A stretch of 64,000 bases of DNA, taken from NCBI GenBank assembly GCA_934045075.1, contig OW203725.1:620001-684000 (forward strand), in the 5' to 3' direction. A program made the translations under genes and the position numbers. This stretch comes from Yponomeuta sedellus. Its lineage: Eukaryota; Arthropoda; Insecta; Lepidoptera; Yponomeutidae. The notes beneath the pieces were generated by a model. It did not search any database and had not been told where the DNA came from. It saw only the letters and a list, made by a program, of their open reading frames with translations. Shown here piece by piece: positions 51,435-62,574 of the stretch (positions within the stretch are counted from its first letter, which is position 1; each line of letters begins with the position of its first letter).

Positions 51435-51754
51435 TTGACACTTACATCGCACTTCTAAGCGCAGCCTTCCTTGAGAGGAATGGAAAGATGCTCGCTTTAT
51501 CGTAGGAAATTATCAGAAAATGGTCTAAAAAAGAAGAAGATCAGCCAAATCAGAGCTCAAGAAGCATGGTCGCGTAGTTGAATCAGGTTGGGCATTTTAC
51601 CATCACGTTGCAAGGGCCGACTTATCTGAATACCTTAGTTACTCGGACTTCTTCACAACGTTTTCCTTAACTTGTAGCTTGGTAATATTAGTAAACATTC
51701 ACAAATTGTCGTGAAACAAAGTTGTAGATATTTTTTGTTTTCAGCCAGCCGACT
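51435..51754. other. Unassigned DNA
   Basis: Continues the sequence interrupted by the copia element. Nothing recognised. Confidence 0.4.
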
Positions 51755-51757
51755 TTC

Positions 51758-51862
51758 ATAAGTATGAACGTTGATGAACCGAAGGTGATCTGGCAGGATC
51801 GTAGCAAGCGGTAGCAACTGGTCTCTGCCTACCTCTCTAGGATACAGGCGTGAGGTTATGTT
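51758..51862 (-). mobile_element. SINE family F fragment
   Basis: 'GTGATCTGGCAGGATCGTAG' and 'CTCTCTAGGATACAGGCGTG' on the plus strand are the complement of family F. Confidence 0.6.
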
Positions 51863-51959
51863 ATATTTAGTCAGCCGTGTTTCTGTCCTGCTCATTTCAT
51901 TTCTCCCTGTCTTGAGCAGTCATCTCGGGTATTATTATAAGACATAATATCAATACATC

Positions 51960-52135
51960 AACCAAATAGGAGACGTATTGGAAAAAGAGAAGATAAAAAG
52001 TGCCCGGAACCGGCGTGGGTGCATGCAACAACTTAACGTTGATGAAGCGAAGGTCGTGTCAGGATCGTGGCAAGTGGCAGTCCCTGGTCTCAGCCTACCC
52101 CGCTGGGATATAGGTGTCAGGTTATGTAAATACAT
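51960..52135 (-). mobile_element. SINE family F, near full-length
   Basis: Contains 'GAAGATAAAAAGTGCCCGGA' and 'CTACCCCGCTGGGATATAGG', ending at the right in a short (CATA)n, matching the plus-strand copies at 36655 and 40535. Confidence 0.65.
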
Positions 52136-52535
52136 ACATATTTGATATTTGCGCAATTAGATTGTTTGAAAAGAGCAGCAAAACTACCAATAATATCTCG
52201 AAAGTAAATTAGGGCAGCAAAAAGTATCAAAAATGTCCCGGTAGTAAATTGTTACAACGTTTGTTTGCCAGATATTTAAGCATCAAGTACGTTCCTTATT
52301 TAATATACCTTTACATAATATACATTGTGTTTGTCCACGAATAAATGTTTATTAATACTTGTTACCAATAAGTTAAAAAACAAAACGGATACTAAAAAAT
52401 AAATAAGTATTATAACTTTACGTAAAATAAGTAAAATAATTTGTCTCCTTGTAAAAGAAAATAGCGTTTTATTGCTACGGACCTAGTATTTACACGGGGC
52501 TATTATAACTGGTTGTCAATGTGCCATTATCTCGA
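52136..52535. other. Unassigned AT-rich DNA
   Basis: No feature recognised. Confidence 0.4.
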
Positions 52536-52932
52536 TATAAACCCCTTGTATGTCCCCACTGCTGGGGCACGGGTCTCTTCTTGCATCACAGGAAGGTTAG
52601 GCTTTACTCCACCACGGGGGTCAAGTCCGGGTTGGTGGAGGATTGTAAGTCAGTAGCGGGCCTTACTGTCAGAAGTTATCAAGCCGCCCATAAGGCCTCT
52701 GACATGACTTAATGACTGCCATTACATGACAGCCGGCACCATCGGGTTAAGCTTTGCGAAGCACGGAAGAATTGTAAATATGCCACTAGCGGTAGTCACG
52801 GGACGGTTCCCCATCCTGCACCTGACCGCGCCTGTTGCTGCTTAACTCGAGTCTTCTTCTTCTTCAGGCTATATTATGTATATTAACTCGAGTGATTGAT
52901 TTCAATCACTTGGTTCAACTAGGCCACATACG
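52536..52932 (-). mobile_element. 5S-SINE (family D), interrupted
   Basis: Plus-strand order is tail to head, ending 'GATTTCAATCACTTGGTTCA'. The 5S-like block is split at 52853-52882 by a tiny insertion. Confidence 0.75.
52853..52882 (-). mobile_element. 30-bp RTE LINE tail insertion with TSD
   Basis: The complement reads as the RTE 3' end (CATAATATAGCCTGAAGAAG). TTAACTCGAGT at 52842-52852 is repeated at 52883-52893. An insertion of only the last 30 bp of a LINE. Confidence 0.85.
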
Positions 52933-53241
52933 TTTTGCCATTTTTAAGCATACGAGTACCTCGACTAGAGAATAATTATGTCTGACCATCCTAAGTGGGA
53001 ATTTTGCCCCACAATGCTGGCAAAATGGCCCGGCTCACTACTGTGTGACAACGCCATAGGGCAAGTTTTTAACTTGCGAATATATAGTTAGAAATTAGTT
53101 AATATAAATGAATAAAAACTATGCGGTTACTATATTATTTAGTTTATAGAGTAGTTTTATACACTGTTAGTTACGTGTTTATCACAGTAAATTGGTAATG
53201 TATGTGAAACGGGCACGAGTCTTAGAAAGTACTATTAAGTA
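52933..53241. other. Unassigned DNA
   Basis: No feature recognised. Confidence 0.4.
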
Positions 53242-53450
53242 TATTATTTTTAATGCACTAACCCGTGCTAAGGACAATTTTAAAACCTATTTAGAGGCTA
53301 AAAATTCCACACATGCCGGGACTGTACGTAATACAGAGAGTATTGTAAAGAGATTCAAAATTTCACTGATGTCGGTGGTTGCCTGATAGCCTGAGGTCGC
53401 GGGTTCGAATCCCATGGGTGGAATTTTTGGCCTCTAAATAGGTTTTTAAA
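53242..53450 (-). mobile_element. SINE family B, rearranged copy
   Basis: Antisense tail 'AATGCACTAACCCGTGCTAA' at the left, sense 'GCGGGTTCGAATCCC' and 'GCCTCTAAATAGGTTTTTAA' at the right. The centre has the short palindrome 'CTGTACGTAATACAG'. The tRNA module is largely deleted. Confidence 0.7.
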
Positions 53451-53455
53451 AAAGT

Positions 53456-54004
53456 TATGATTGTTTTCCATTGGTGGCGATAGTTAGCGCTACGAAACGC
53501 CTTAACTAAAATGCATTGACAATTGACATTTGTGTTTACATGATACAGCACGCGCTAATGACTCTGGCATTAGGACAAAGCGCCTCGCGGACTCTCAAAT
53601 TACTTATTTACCTTCTCACGTGCAGAAACTCATACACGGACGGAGACCACCTTAGGAAGGGCTTAGACGCAGAATGTCCAATTCCGAAAAGGTAGCAAAA
53701 ATTTATTTGGTTTGAAATTTTTTTATTACAAAATATATGTGCACAGGCAAGCTGCATGAAATATGTTTATCGTTCCTTCTTATTTTCTTCAACTTAAAAA
53801 TCATAGGTTTTTTTCACTTCACGCCATCCTTCGCGGAGGGCAACTTAAAATATCTCAAACAAATTCAAATATTAGATAAGGAAACTTGAGATATGAAGTA
53901 TGTGATTTCAGAATTTAATTCATGAAATACTATGAATGCGGTTCTATCTATGTAATTTCTCAAAAAACTACATTAAGATTGACCTAAGTATATACTCAAA
54001 TTGT
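53456..54004. other. Unassigned DNA
   Basis: No feature recognised. Confidence 0.4.
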
Positions 54005-54006
54005 CG

Positions 54007-54092
54007 AATCGGAATTCTGGAGTTATTTTCAAATTATATTTATAATTTTCAAATTATATTTATATAATTTGAAAATAACTCCAGAATTCCGA
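54007..54092. repeat. Hairpin repeat
   Basis: 'CGGAATTCTGGAGTTATTTT' and 'AAAATAACTCCAGAATTCCG' form arms of about 30 bp around an AT-rich loop containing the duplicated 'TTCAAATTATATTTATA'. Confidence 0.75.
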
Positions 54093-54117
54093 TATGGGAG
54101 CTATGGGAGCTACGCTA

Positions 54118-54400
54118 TGGGAGCAGTAGAGGCCTCACGTTCGGGAAGTTGTGGGTTTGAATCCTGGCGTGTACCCGTGACTTTGTTATCTAACTTACAT
54201 AGATTTGTGAAGTTATAGTGCTATACCACTCGCTAGCGGTGAAGAAAAACATCGTCAGGAAATCTGAGTGTCGGAGTTCTTCACATACTTCAGCGCTTGA
54301 AATTGCCAATCGGGCACGCGTGATAATTACGCACGTTCTCTCTCCGATAGAAGTTCTGTGTCCTAGAATGGGACGTACGTAGACTACATAAGAAAAATGC
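54118..54400 (+). mobile_element. SINE family C1
   Basis: Degenerate tRNA-like head ('GTTGTGGGTTTGAATCCTGG' B box), core ('GCGGTGAAGAAAAACATCGT') and C1 body ('CAGCGCTTGAAATTGCCAAT', 'ATTACGCACGTTCTCTCTCC'). Confidence 0.65.
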
Positions 54401-54555
54401 TGGGCATGAGAACTTGGGCTTCTAGCTGTTTGTTTAAAATAAATAAATTCACATTATATCAAAAGCTTTTATTGGATTTTTCAACATCAGTCCTACGAAG
54501 TTTGTGCAAGGAACATTTTACAAAGGGGACACACACACACGATTTGTCATTCTGA

Positions 54556-55185
54556 AATGGCTTAACCAGCTCTACAAGTTTTTCTGCTTTTGCTCTCTTT
54601 AATATTTACTTTCTTTTTTTTGTTAGGGTCATCAAGCTGCTATGGATTCCATCACATGTCGGTATTTACGGAAATGATGAAGCGGACCGATTGGCTAATA
54701 TTGCAATATCGAATGGCGATCCTACACCCTCTTTACCTTTCTATACATATCTATTACCTCATGTTAAAATGATTTGTCACACATTGTGGAAGGAGTACTT
54801 CGATCATCGGTCGCTTACCATGGGAATTTGGTACAGGACTATTCAGTCACACCCAACACGTACTCCTTGGTTTGATTCTACTGACTTGGTAAGACGTGAT
54901 ATTATTACAGCTTTACGATTACGGTCTGGGCACTTGCCTTTAAATGAATTCGCATTTCTAATGAAAAAAACAGAATCGCAAAATTGTACAGAGTGTGTGG
55001 TGATTGAAGACATTTTAGTAGAATGTGTCCGGAATAGGAGTGTAAGAGAGCAGATTTACCAGATATGTGAGATATTTCACGTAGTTGGTGGTTGCAACAT
55101 CATTCTAGCTTTTCCGGATTCGGAAGAAGCTGGAATGATGTACAAGATGGTTAACTTTGGATTGCGTGCAAGATTGGTAATCTAG
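54556..55185 (+). pseudogene. LINE fragment: RNase H and C-terminus
   Basis: Open frame of about 210 codons. Residues 'LLWIPSHVGIYGNDEADRLA' (54637-54696) match the C-terminal end of the RNase H domain of jockey/I-type LINEs. 'ALRLRSGHLPLNEFAFLMKK' and the Cys-containing 'CTECVVIEDILVECVRN' follow, as in those proteins. RNase H would remove the RNA strand after reverse transcription. The RT domain and the rest of RNase H are missing, so it is 5' truncated. The T-rich stretch ending 'TTTGTTAG' at 54613-54626 is splice-acceptor-like but probably fortuitous. The first Met in frame is not a real start. Confidence 0.8.
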
Positions 55186-55261
55186 CACGCAATAAAGTTT
55201 AGAATAAGTTTAGAATAGCAATAATGAGGATGACATGGTCACTTGTGTACCAAACCCTTTT

Positions 55262-55467
55262 AACATAACATAACATTTACATACAGGCACATACATTGCT
55301 TCTGGCCCCACACTAGGATACCCTGTGTCGTTGGAACCAGAAACAACGACATCACAAACATGTAAACATCCAAGACCTGGACTTTTTTTTTTGTTTCCAG
55401 CCGGAATTCGAACCCGGGACCTCTTGCATGGTAGGCAGACGCGCTACCGCTACGCCACAGAGGTCGT
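55262..55467 (-). mobile_element. SINE family A, full-length
   Basis: Minus orientation: 'AACATAACATTTACATACAG' tail, 'GAATTCGAACCCGGGACCTC' (B box) and 'GCTACCGCTACGCCACAGAG' (A box). Close to the copy at 36806-37015. Confidence 0.8.
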
Positions 55468-55711
55468 CATAGGTTAAATAAATAAAGATAAAAAAAAAAT
55501 ACTTTTTACTTTATTTTGGTCTGGTAAACTGTTTAGCACTAATTCACACTTAACTATAACACTCAGTTACGGGAAGACACTTCCTCCTGACATTCCTGGT
55601 TTTCCTAGTTCAAGAGCAAGGGCCTTATAAATTCACTGTGCCAAATTGTATTTCCCAATGAATAAGTAGTAGTAGAAGTAGAAAATATTTATTTGGTACT
55701 ACAGATATTGA

Positions 55712-55830
55712 ATATATTATGTAGTCCACTGCTGGACATAGCACTCCCCTAATAAGCGCCATAACGTCCTGTCTTCAGCTTGCCGCATCCAGCATCTGCC
55801 GGCAATTGACTACATAATATAGCCTGCAGG
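55712..55830 (-). mobile_element. RTE LINE tail with inverted end
   Basis: Starts 'TATTATGTAGTCCACTGCTG' and ends 'TTGACTACATAATATAGCC', so the two ends are short inverted repeats. The centre matches the complement of the RTE tail ('GACATAGCACTCCCCTAATA'). Confidence 0.6.
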
Positions 55831-55897
55831 AGAAAGATATTGAAAACATTAGGTTAAGCTCAAAATAAAACTAAAGATGGTAAAGTACCAAATTCAA

Positions 55898-56050
55898 ATC
55901 AAATTCTAATCAATTTATTTAAAAGAATTTACATTCTGTTTGCTGAATGTCAATGTACAATGTAAAATGTAAGCCATCGCCTTCGGGCCGTATTGTAGTG
56001 GAGTAAAAGGCAGCGGAAAAAAAAACTCCACTCTGACCATCTTTTCTCAA
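55898..56050. repeat. LINE-3'UTR-like repeat
   Basis: Second copy of 8095-8250 ('ACATTCTGTTTGCTGAATGT', 'CTCCACTCTGACCATCTTTT'). Confidence 0.55.
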
Positions 56051-56283
56051 ATCATCTTAAAACCAAATACATCAGTTGCGTAAACCTAATAAGATTTCAT
56101 GATTGCCACTAACAACCCTAAATGCCAAAGCATTAGTCAAATGTCTCACAATAATAGGGGAAAACATAAGTGCTGCGGCCAGACACACGAACAGCACTCG
56201 TTCACGAGCATAACGCAGTGCTCAGCCATCACCAGTCTCAACCATTTTGTAGGGAGATAGATGACCCGAACACCATTTACAAT

Positions 56284-56496
56284 TTTAAAAACCTATTTAG
56301 AGGCTAAAAATTTCACCCATGCCGGGATTCGAACCCGCAACCTCTGGCTATCCGTACCAGCGCTCTACCAATTGAGCCAATGGGCGACTCACGGCATCAG
56401 TGAAATTTCGAACCTCTTTACAATATTCTCTGTATTACGTACAGGCAGCGACATCGCACTATCACGGGTTAGTGCATTAAAAATAAAAATATTGCA
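56284..56496 (+). mobile_element. SINE family B with 12-bp TSD, internally deleted
   Basis: Flanked by ACCATTTACAAT at 56272-56283 and 56497-56508. Layout as 41728-42055, but the middle segment jumps from 'CAGGCAGCGACATCG' to the tail 'ATCACGGGTTAGTGCATTAA', removing the right inverted arm. Confidence 0.9.
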
Positions 56497-56508
56497 ACCA
56501 TTTACAAT

Positions 56509-57100
56509 ATTATACCAAAAAAAAGGTTTTGGCGGCAATTGGACATTTTGCATCTAGGACATTCTGCGCTTAAGCCGACGGAGGCGTCGCCACGCGTCAC
56601 CCACACCCACAACGAGCCAACTCAAGAGATAGCAGAGCAGACGTGCAAACTGTCGAGATAGGCTTTTCTTTGACTCCTTTTTAACTGTCCGAGGGCAGCT
56701 AAATAGGATGCAAATAGAGATAAAGCAGCCAGCCGTGATGAAAGGGAAATTAGTATGTCTGCGCTGGGATAGGATTGAGGTGTCTTCGCTATCTATGTGC
56801 ATAGGGAAGCGCGTGCCGGGGGCAGGTTGGCTTCGCAGCCGTTATGTACGTAACACATGTGTCTGTTTTGAAAAAGCACTGTCGGCTTATTATTGCGTGG
56901 TGATTTTGGAAGATGTTTGCGTTTTTTTTACTTAGCCTCTTTTGTGTGCACTGCTAGGCCTTTTTCCGTCTCTCCATGTCTCCAGCCACCTCACACAATA
57001 CCGTGACGAATGCATTTAGGTCGTTCCGCCTTGGTCTGCCGCGATGTTGGTGTCAATTTTGCGGAACCCAGTCGATAGAAATTATGGCCCCCTATCCGTG
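56509..57100. other. Unassigned DNA
   Basis: No recognised feature. Confidence 0.4.
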
Positions 57101-57104
57101 CTCA

Positions 57105-57232
57105 GGCTAGATGGACCGACGGCCTGAAAAGGTGGCTGGTGGTGACTGGATGGCGAAAACGGGAGATCGGGTCTTGTGGCGCACCCTGGGGGAGGCTTAT
57201 GTCCAGCAGTGAACTGCAATAGGCTGAAATGG
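57105..57232 (+). pseudogene. RTE LINE C-terminus and tail, fragment
   Basis: Translation shows 'RWTDGLKRW' and shifted 'GEAYVQQ'-like remains ('GGGGGAGGCTTATGTCCAGC'). Ends 'AATAGGCTGAAATGGA' without a clean triplet tail. Frameshifted. Confidence 0.6.
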
Positions 57233-57234
57233 AT

Positions 57235-57714
57235 CCGTGCTCATGCGGCAGATATGGCCAGCCTAGTCCCACTTTCGCTGTCACCCAAGTCCAACATCTA
57301 CAATTTAAATTATTAAGCGCAGCGTCGTGTTCCTAGTATGGTAGCTAATTGAAAATGTTCAAATATTCTTTTCACACAAAAAATACTGCGTTCCGTTGCT
57401 CGTTTTATGTTCTTGCGATTAATTAATAAAGATGTGTATGACATCATTACCACGTGTTTATTTTAAACCTTTAGAAAGAACACTGATGAAAAATTCCACC
57501 CATGCCATGATTCAATGTTTTATTTAGTCTATATTTTATATTAAAAATAGAAAACTGGATAAAAAAGTATAAGCGGGTAAAAATAGTCAGAACAAGTGAA
57601 GATGTGGTAATGATGAAAATGAGGGAAATTTTGAAATGTGTGACATAATTTAAATATTTTAAAATGATAGAAAAATAAATATAAAAAATGGTGTAAAAGG
57701 TTTGCCAACTGTCA
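57235..57714. other. Unassigned DNA
   Basis: 'AATTGAAAATGTTCAAATAT' (57348-57367) recurs near 58579. Nothing else. Confidence 0.4.
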
Positions 57715-57775
57715 TTAGATGACACCCAGCACCAACGAATTAACATACCTGGCGAAGCATGGAACCGCTCGGAAT
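57715..57775 (-). mobile_element. 5S-SINE (family D) middle fragment
   Basis: 'GACACCCAGCACCAACGAAT' and 'GGCGAAGCATGGAACCGCTC' are the complement of the family D middle. Confidence 0.5.
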
Positions 57776-57917
57776 AAATAGACAAACAAGATAATTCGCA
57801 GATAGGGAAAGATTGACAGAGTTTCATGCAACGTGAAGTAGTTGCATGTAATTGGAATCACAATGCATAATGAGGGCTTAGAATGGGTGACATAGATTTA
57901 ATAATGATAGTATTTTT

Positions 57918-58092
57918 TTTAATGCACTCTGTACGTAATACAGAGAATATTGTAGAGGTTCGAAATTTCACAGATGCCGTTGAGTCGCCCATTAGCTCAG
58001 TTGGAAAGAGCGCTGGCACGGATAGCCAGAGGTCGCAGGTTCGAATCCTGGCATGGGTGGAATTTTTTGCCCCTAAATAGGTTTTTAATAAT
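57918..58092 (+). mobile_element. SINE family B, sense copy
   Basis: Sense tRNA module ('GTCGCCCATTAGCTCAGTTG', 'GGTTCGAATCCTGGCATGGG') preceded by 'CTGTACGTAATACAGAGAAT' and followed by a truncated tail. The short open frames over it are not genes. Confidence 0.75.
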
Positions 58093-58094
58093 TA

Positions 58095-58984
58095 TAGGAC
58101 AAAATGAAAGAAATATCAAAAATAAAGAGGTTTGCACCGTTACAGTTGAGTCAAATCTTAGCTAACAGAATCAATTCATAGGCTAGTCCTTTTTCAAACT
58201 GGCGGACAACGGTAGCAAAGCAGTTGCAACGAGCCCCATGAGCAGAACGACAACTCACAGCACATCTCCTGTTATTTATTTCATGTAGATTTAGAAGTAG
58301 ACCTCGACTGAAAGGATAATTTAGGCTCTGGACGAGGCGAGTCCACTTAAACAGTCTGTGTCAGGTACTAAGGCATCTAATTGGTTATTCATCTATCTAG
58401 TAAATTATTAGATCACAATAATGTTGAACATAACGAAAGCTTTTTGCGAAGACTTTGTCCCGAGACTGTTGGCATTTTATGCGAGTAAACAAATTCAGAT
58501 TTGAATTCGCTTAAAGTCTTATCTTCAGGTAGATATTGCTTGCTCCCGTAGTTAGGCCAGGATCTTCAATTTAACTCTAATTGAAAATGTTCAAATATTT
58601 TTTGTTCCTTCTTTAAGTGGATGGATTAGTCAATACATTTTTAAAAGGGTTTTAGCAATCCGTCAACATTTTAATAATTTACCGACCCTAAAAGCTTCGC
58701 GTCCATTATATTAAAATAATACTTTATTTAAGTTTGATGATACCTACCGATATTAATAAAATTATGTAGTGAGCAGAAACAGAGCTTTATCACAGGCCGC
58801 TTGATCAAGGGTCACGAATTTGCCAATAAGGCTCTTTTAATATGAACATAATTGATAACTTGTTATGAATAGCTTATAAAAATTTCGTTTCTTGTTTCAG
58901 TAACACAATAAAATTTTACGTAAGCCTATAATTGGGGCTTATAAGTAAATTTGAACTGAATGTATTTTATAAATGTAGGTTCCT
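58095..58984. other. Unassigned AT-rich DNA
   Basis: No recognised feature. Confidence 0.4.
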
Positions 58985-59062
58985 GTTGGATTACTAAATA
59001 AAAATAAAATAAAATAACTTTATTGCGACCATGTAGTTGTTCATAGATAGTTATAGAACACT
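58985..59062 (-). repeat. LINE 3' end fragment
   Basis: 'AAATAACTTTATTGCGACCA' and 'TGTAGTTGTTCATAGATAG' resemble 43540-43575. Likely the minus-strand end of a LINE. Confidence 0.4.
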
Positions 59063-59137
59063 TTAATACGCAACCAGAAAAAAATATCGAACCATTATTT
59101 TTTTAAATATTAGTAAGTTATATCAAACGAAGGGAAC

Positions 59138-59463
59138 TGAGTATTGGAATCAATCACTTGGGTTAAGCAACAATAGGCGCGGTCGGGTGCAGGATGGGTG
59201 ATTATCCCGTGACTGCCGCCTATTGGTATTTTTCCGAGCGTTTCCGTGCCTCTCAAGGGATGTTAAGCCTTTAGTGCCGGCTGTCATGTAATGCCAGTCG
59301 TTAAGCCATGTCAGAGGGCTTAGGGGCGCCTTCTGATAGTAAGGCCCGCCTCTGTCTTACAACCCTCCACCAACCCGGACTTAGCCCCCGTGGTGGTGGA
59401 GTATGACCTAACCTTCCTGCGATGCAGGAAGAGACCCGTGCCCCAGCAGTGGGGACATTATCA
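59138..59463 (+). mobile_element. 5S-SINE (family D)
   Basis: Starts inside the 5S-like block ('GTATTGGAATCAATCACTTG', 'TTAAGCAACAATAGGCGCGG') and runs to 'CCCAGCAGTGGGGACATTAT'. The A-box part is replaced. Confidence 0.75.
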
Positions 59464-59614
59464 CAAGTTATGTTTGTTATATGAAAGGCTTTTGGTAAAA
59501 AGTAACAATAATCAATCAGCCCGGACAAAAGTAACATAGGTATTGTCAATGCCCTTAGTGGTTATCAGTATATAGCAAGAGTGAACAGAACTTTTTATGA
59601 ATCTCATATACATC

Positions 59615-59905
59615 CCACTGCAGGGCACATGCCTTCTCTCAGGGAGAGAGAGTATAGGCTTAATTGCCACGTGTGCCCACCGCGGAATAGAAATTTCAAG
59701 CGCTGAGGTATTTGGACACCCCAGTACCTCAGGTTTCCTCACAGTGTTTTCCTTTACGGCAACGAGTGATATTGCTACTATAAATTCACAAATGTACACA
59801 ACTTAGAACAAAGACCGAGGTTACATGCCCGCACCGGGAATGGAACCTGGACTCTCGCTTGCGAGCCCAACGTTCTACCCACTGGGCTACTGCCGCTTTC
59901 GAATA
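59615..59905 (-). mobile_element. SINE family C1, full-length
   Basis: tRNA-like head at the right (complement of 'GCGGCAGTAGCCCAGTGGGT', B box complement 'GGAATGGAACCTGGA'). Core complement 'CACAGTGTTTTCCTTTACGG'. Body and 3' end at 'CATCCCACTGCAGGGCACAT'. Reference copy of C1. Confidence 0.8.
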
Positions 59906-60246
59906 AAACTTACAACACTCAAATGTTGTAAGCTGTAGAATAGGTCGTCCCGAAAAGTAATACGAACTGATTTCACGTTTACACATAAATTTTTGTTCGT
60001 GGAATTTTAAAAGGTGTTTGTCCCTTTTACCTAGTCGATGAAAGGTGTTGACCCACTTTTGAACATGTTCCACCGCTCCCAACCCTTTACAATTAACAGA
60101 GGCTTTATGACGTCGCTGAAATGGACTGAAATAAGCAATAATTGCGTGTACAATAACATCTTAAACTGACCCTAGTTTTCCAGGTAGTAAGATCCAAATC
60201 AGTTCGCATCTCCAAGCACAGAGATATGGCTAAGCAATTGATAAAA
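59906..60246. other. Unassigned DNA with a possible transposon frame
   Basis: On the minus strand 'VEHVQKWVNTFHRLGKRDKH' and 'SSYYFSGRPIL' look protein-like and could be the end of a DNA transposase, but I cannot name the family. Confidence 0.25.
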
Positions 60247-62574
60247 AGTACAAATACAAATACAAATAGTTTATTTCTTAAAAATAGTTTCAATTTAACA
60301 ATTCCACTTACTTAACTTAGCTGTAAGAACCAACCGATGACATTTTTATAATAAGTGGCAAGCTTCTGTTGCTGAACTAGGCAGAGCCTGTGTTTCAGCA
60401 TACAGTGCCGCACCCCACGGGCAGGAATGGCGCAATTAATAGGGTTAGGCCTTTACAGTTTGCTATAGTATTAGAAACATAATGAACTTTACAATTAAGT
60501 GATATATATAAAAACAAATGTACCGATTAAGAAAAAAATTAAATATAAATATAAAACGTGTGTAGTGTGTGGGTTTGGTCCTCTTGGTGAGTATAGAGTG
60601 AAACGTGTGTGAGTGTATGTAAGAGGGTGTGTAAATGGAATGCAAAATTTGGTTTTATTTTATTCAACAACCGAAAGAATATTTTCTGTTTCTGCGTATG
60701 TTAAGTTTTGTAACCATTTGGATACTACGCGCTTGCAAATAATTTTTACAAGAGGGTAGATATTTAATATTTTATTTATTTTATTATATAGATATGGACC
60801 AAGAAATGTATAAAATTTTCTAACAAAAGAGGTGCGCGGGCTTTTATTTAGCTTTATGACTCTATAATGTCGTCGGGTATTCAATAGTGGAGTGAAACTT
60901 GTTGATTTGTGCTGCCTTACAATAATACTTAGTATAAAGAGCTGCCTCACGGTTAAGACTTCACAATATTTGTATAGAGAGGAGGTAGGGAAGAAGTATG
61001 GGCGGAAAGTACAAACCTTTAGAATTATTCTTTGAGCAATCTCAACCTTCTTGATTATGGTCTTCGAGGCCCCACCCCATGAGGAGATACAGTATGAAAT
61101 CAGGGACTGGCACAGAGCGAAATAAATCTGTTTTAGTGGTATTGGATCAAGTATGTGCCTTAGTTTTTTAAAAATATAAATTAATTTTCTAATTTTAGCA
61201 GCAATTATTATACCTAAGTATCTTATTGAATCTACCCTTTCTAGGCATGGACAATCACAGTGTGATGTACCTGTGGTGCATTGATGGACTATTAACTTGT
61301 CTTGATGATTAATAACAGGTGTGTTACGCATAGAAAAAGAAAGATACCTAGTTTTTTCAGAATTCAAGGTTAGAAAGTTGTTCTCAAGCCAGCACTGAAC
61401 AGTATCCAGGCCCTGCTGTGCCAGTTTGTAAGCTAAATTCCAAGATTTTTCAGTGAAAAGTAAAGCGGTATCATCTGCATATGAGATTATTTTGCCTTGG
61501 AATGGAGTAAGAGAGAGGAGATCATTTAAATAGATGAGGAAAAGGGTAGGACCGATAATACTTCCTTGAGGAACTCCATACGTCATAGGTAGGTCTTCGC
61601 TAACAAAGTTATTTACCTTGACATGCTGATATCTGTCGGAGAGATAGTCTGTAAATATATTAAGTTGGTCACCTCTAACTCCAATTGCTTGGAGTTTTTG
61701 TAAGAGCAAGGGAACAGAGACCGTATCAAAGGCCTTAGCGAGGTCAAGGAACACCCCAATGCATTTGAGACCTTCATCGAGTTTACTGGAAATGTGATCC
61801 GTTAAAGTGTGTACAGCATCATCTGTGGACAAGCCAGTGCGAAAGCCATACTGATTGTCTGACAGAATATGATGCTCCTCTAAAAAAATCATTAATCTAG
61901 TATTAACGATTTTTTCCAGCAGTTTCGACAATGACGGCAGTATCGAAATTGGCCTGTAATTTATGATACGGTCTCTGTCACCACCCTTATGAATTGGTTT
62001 TATCTCAGCTATCTTCAGTACGCTCGGAAATACACCATCTCTCAAGCACATGTTGAAAATATGGGTCAGGGGTGGAATGAGAAGTCCTCTATGGTCCTTT
62101 AAAAGCTTATTGGGAATTTTGTCAAATCCAACAGAGCATTCGTTTTTTAGATCGGTGATAAGTCTCTCCATTTCTTCATGATCAGTTGGGAAAAGTACAA
62201 AGGAGTTAGGTACAGTGGATGGAGGATTGTATGGAGGTCTTTGGGAAGCATTTACTTTTTGCTGTTGGTTTTCAGCAAGTGATTTACCTACATTCGCGAA
62301 GTACTCATTAATCCCATTGACAGACTCTATCGGTGTTGTTCCAAGAGTAAGAAGTTCTTTTGGACTAGATTTGATATTGGCAGTATTAGTAATTGTTTTA
62401 ATTGCATTCCATAGCTTTTTGCTGTCATTGCCAGCGTTATCAATTTGTTCTTTGTCGTATGATCGTTTGACTCTTTTAAACAACGCATTACAGAAATTTC
62501 TGTACCTGGTGTAAATAAGCTTGGAGAGTAGGTTCTCGGGGCAACGTTTGGTTTGTTTGTGAAGCTTATCTCGG
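60247..62574 (-). mobile_element. CR1/L2-group LINE, second copy
   Basis: Same group as 20532-24687 but a different subfamily. 3' tail '(TACAAA)n'-like at 60247-60268, then a 3' untranslated region and ORF2 starting at the stop 60660. The 5' part is lost in the assembly gap. Confidence 0.75.
60660..62574 (-). pseudogene. LINE ORF2, partial (reverse transcriptase)
   Basis: About 638 codons remain up to the gap. The endonuclease is not visible. The reverse transcriptase has KGGDRD, FLDLAKAFDTV, GVPQGSIIGP (normal Gly, unlike the other copy) and YADDT. 'RYLGIIIAAKIRKLIYIF' is about 14 residues shorter than the aligned part of the 20909-23878 protein, where 'YLGIMIDQRLSWHCQIDLV' intervenes, so this copy probably has an in-frame deletion after RT. 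'CDCPCL' matches the other copy's Cys cluster. It would make cDNA from LINE RNA, but the copy is incomplete here. The open frame continuing through the gap to 62915 is not supported as one protein. Confidence 0.75.

Noticed and set aside
54590..54772. Small plus-strand frame near the RNase H fragment
   Set aside because: It is another frame over the LINE fragment, with hydrophobic residues arising from a T-rich stretch.
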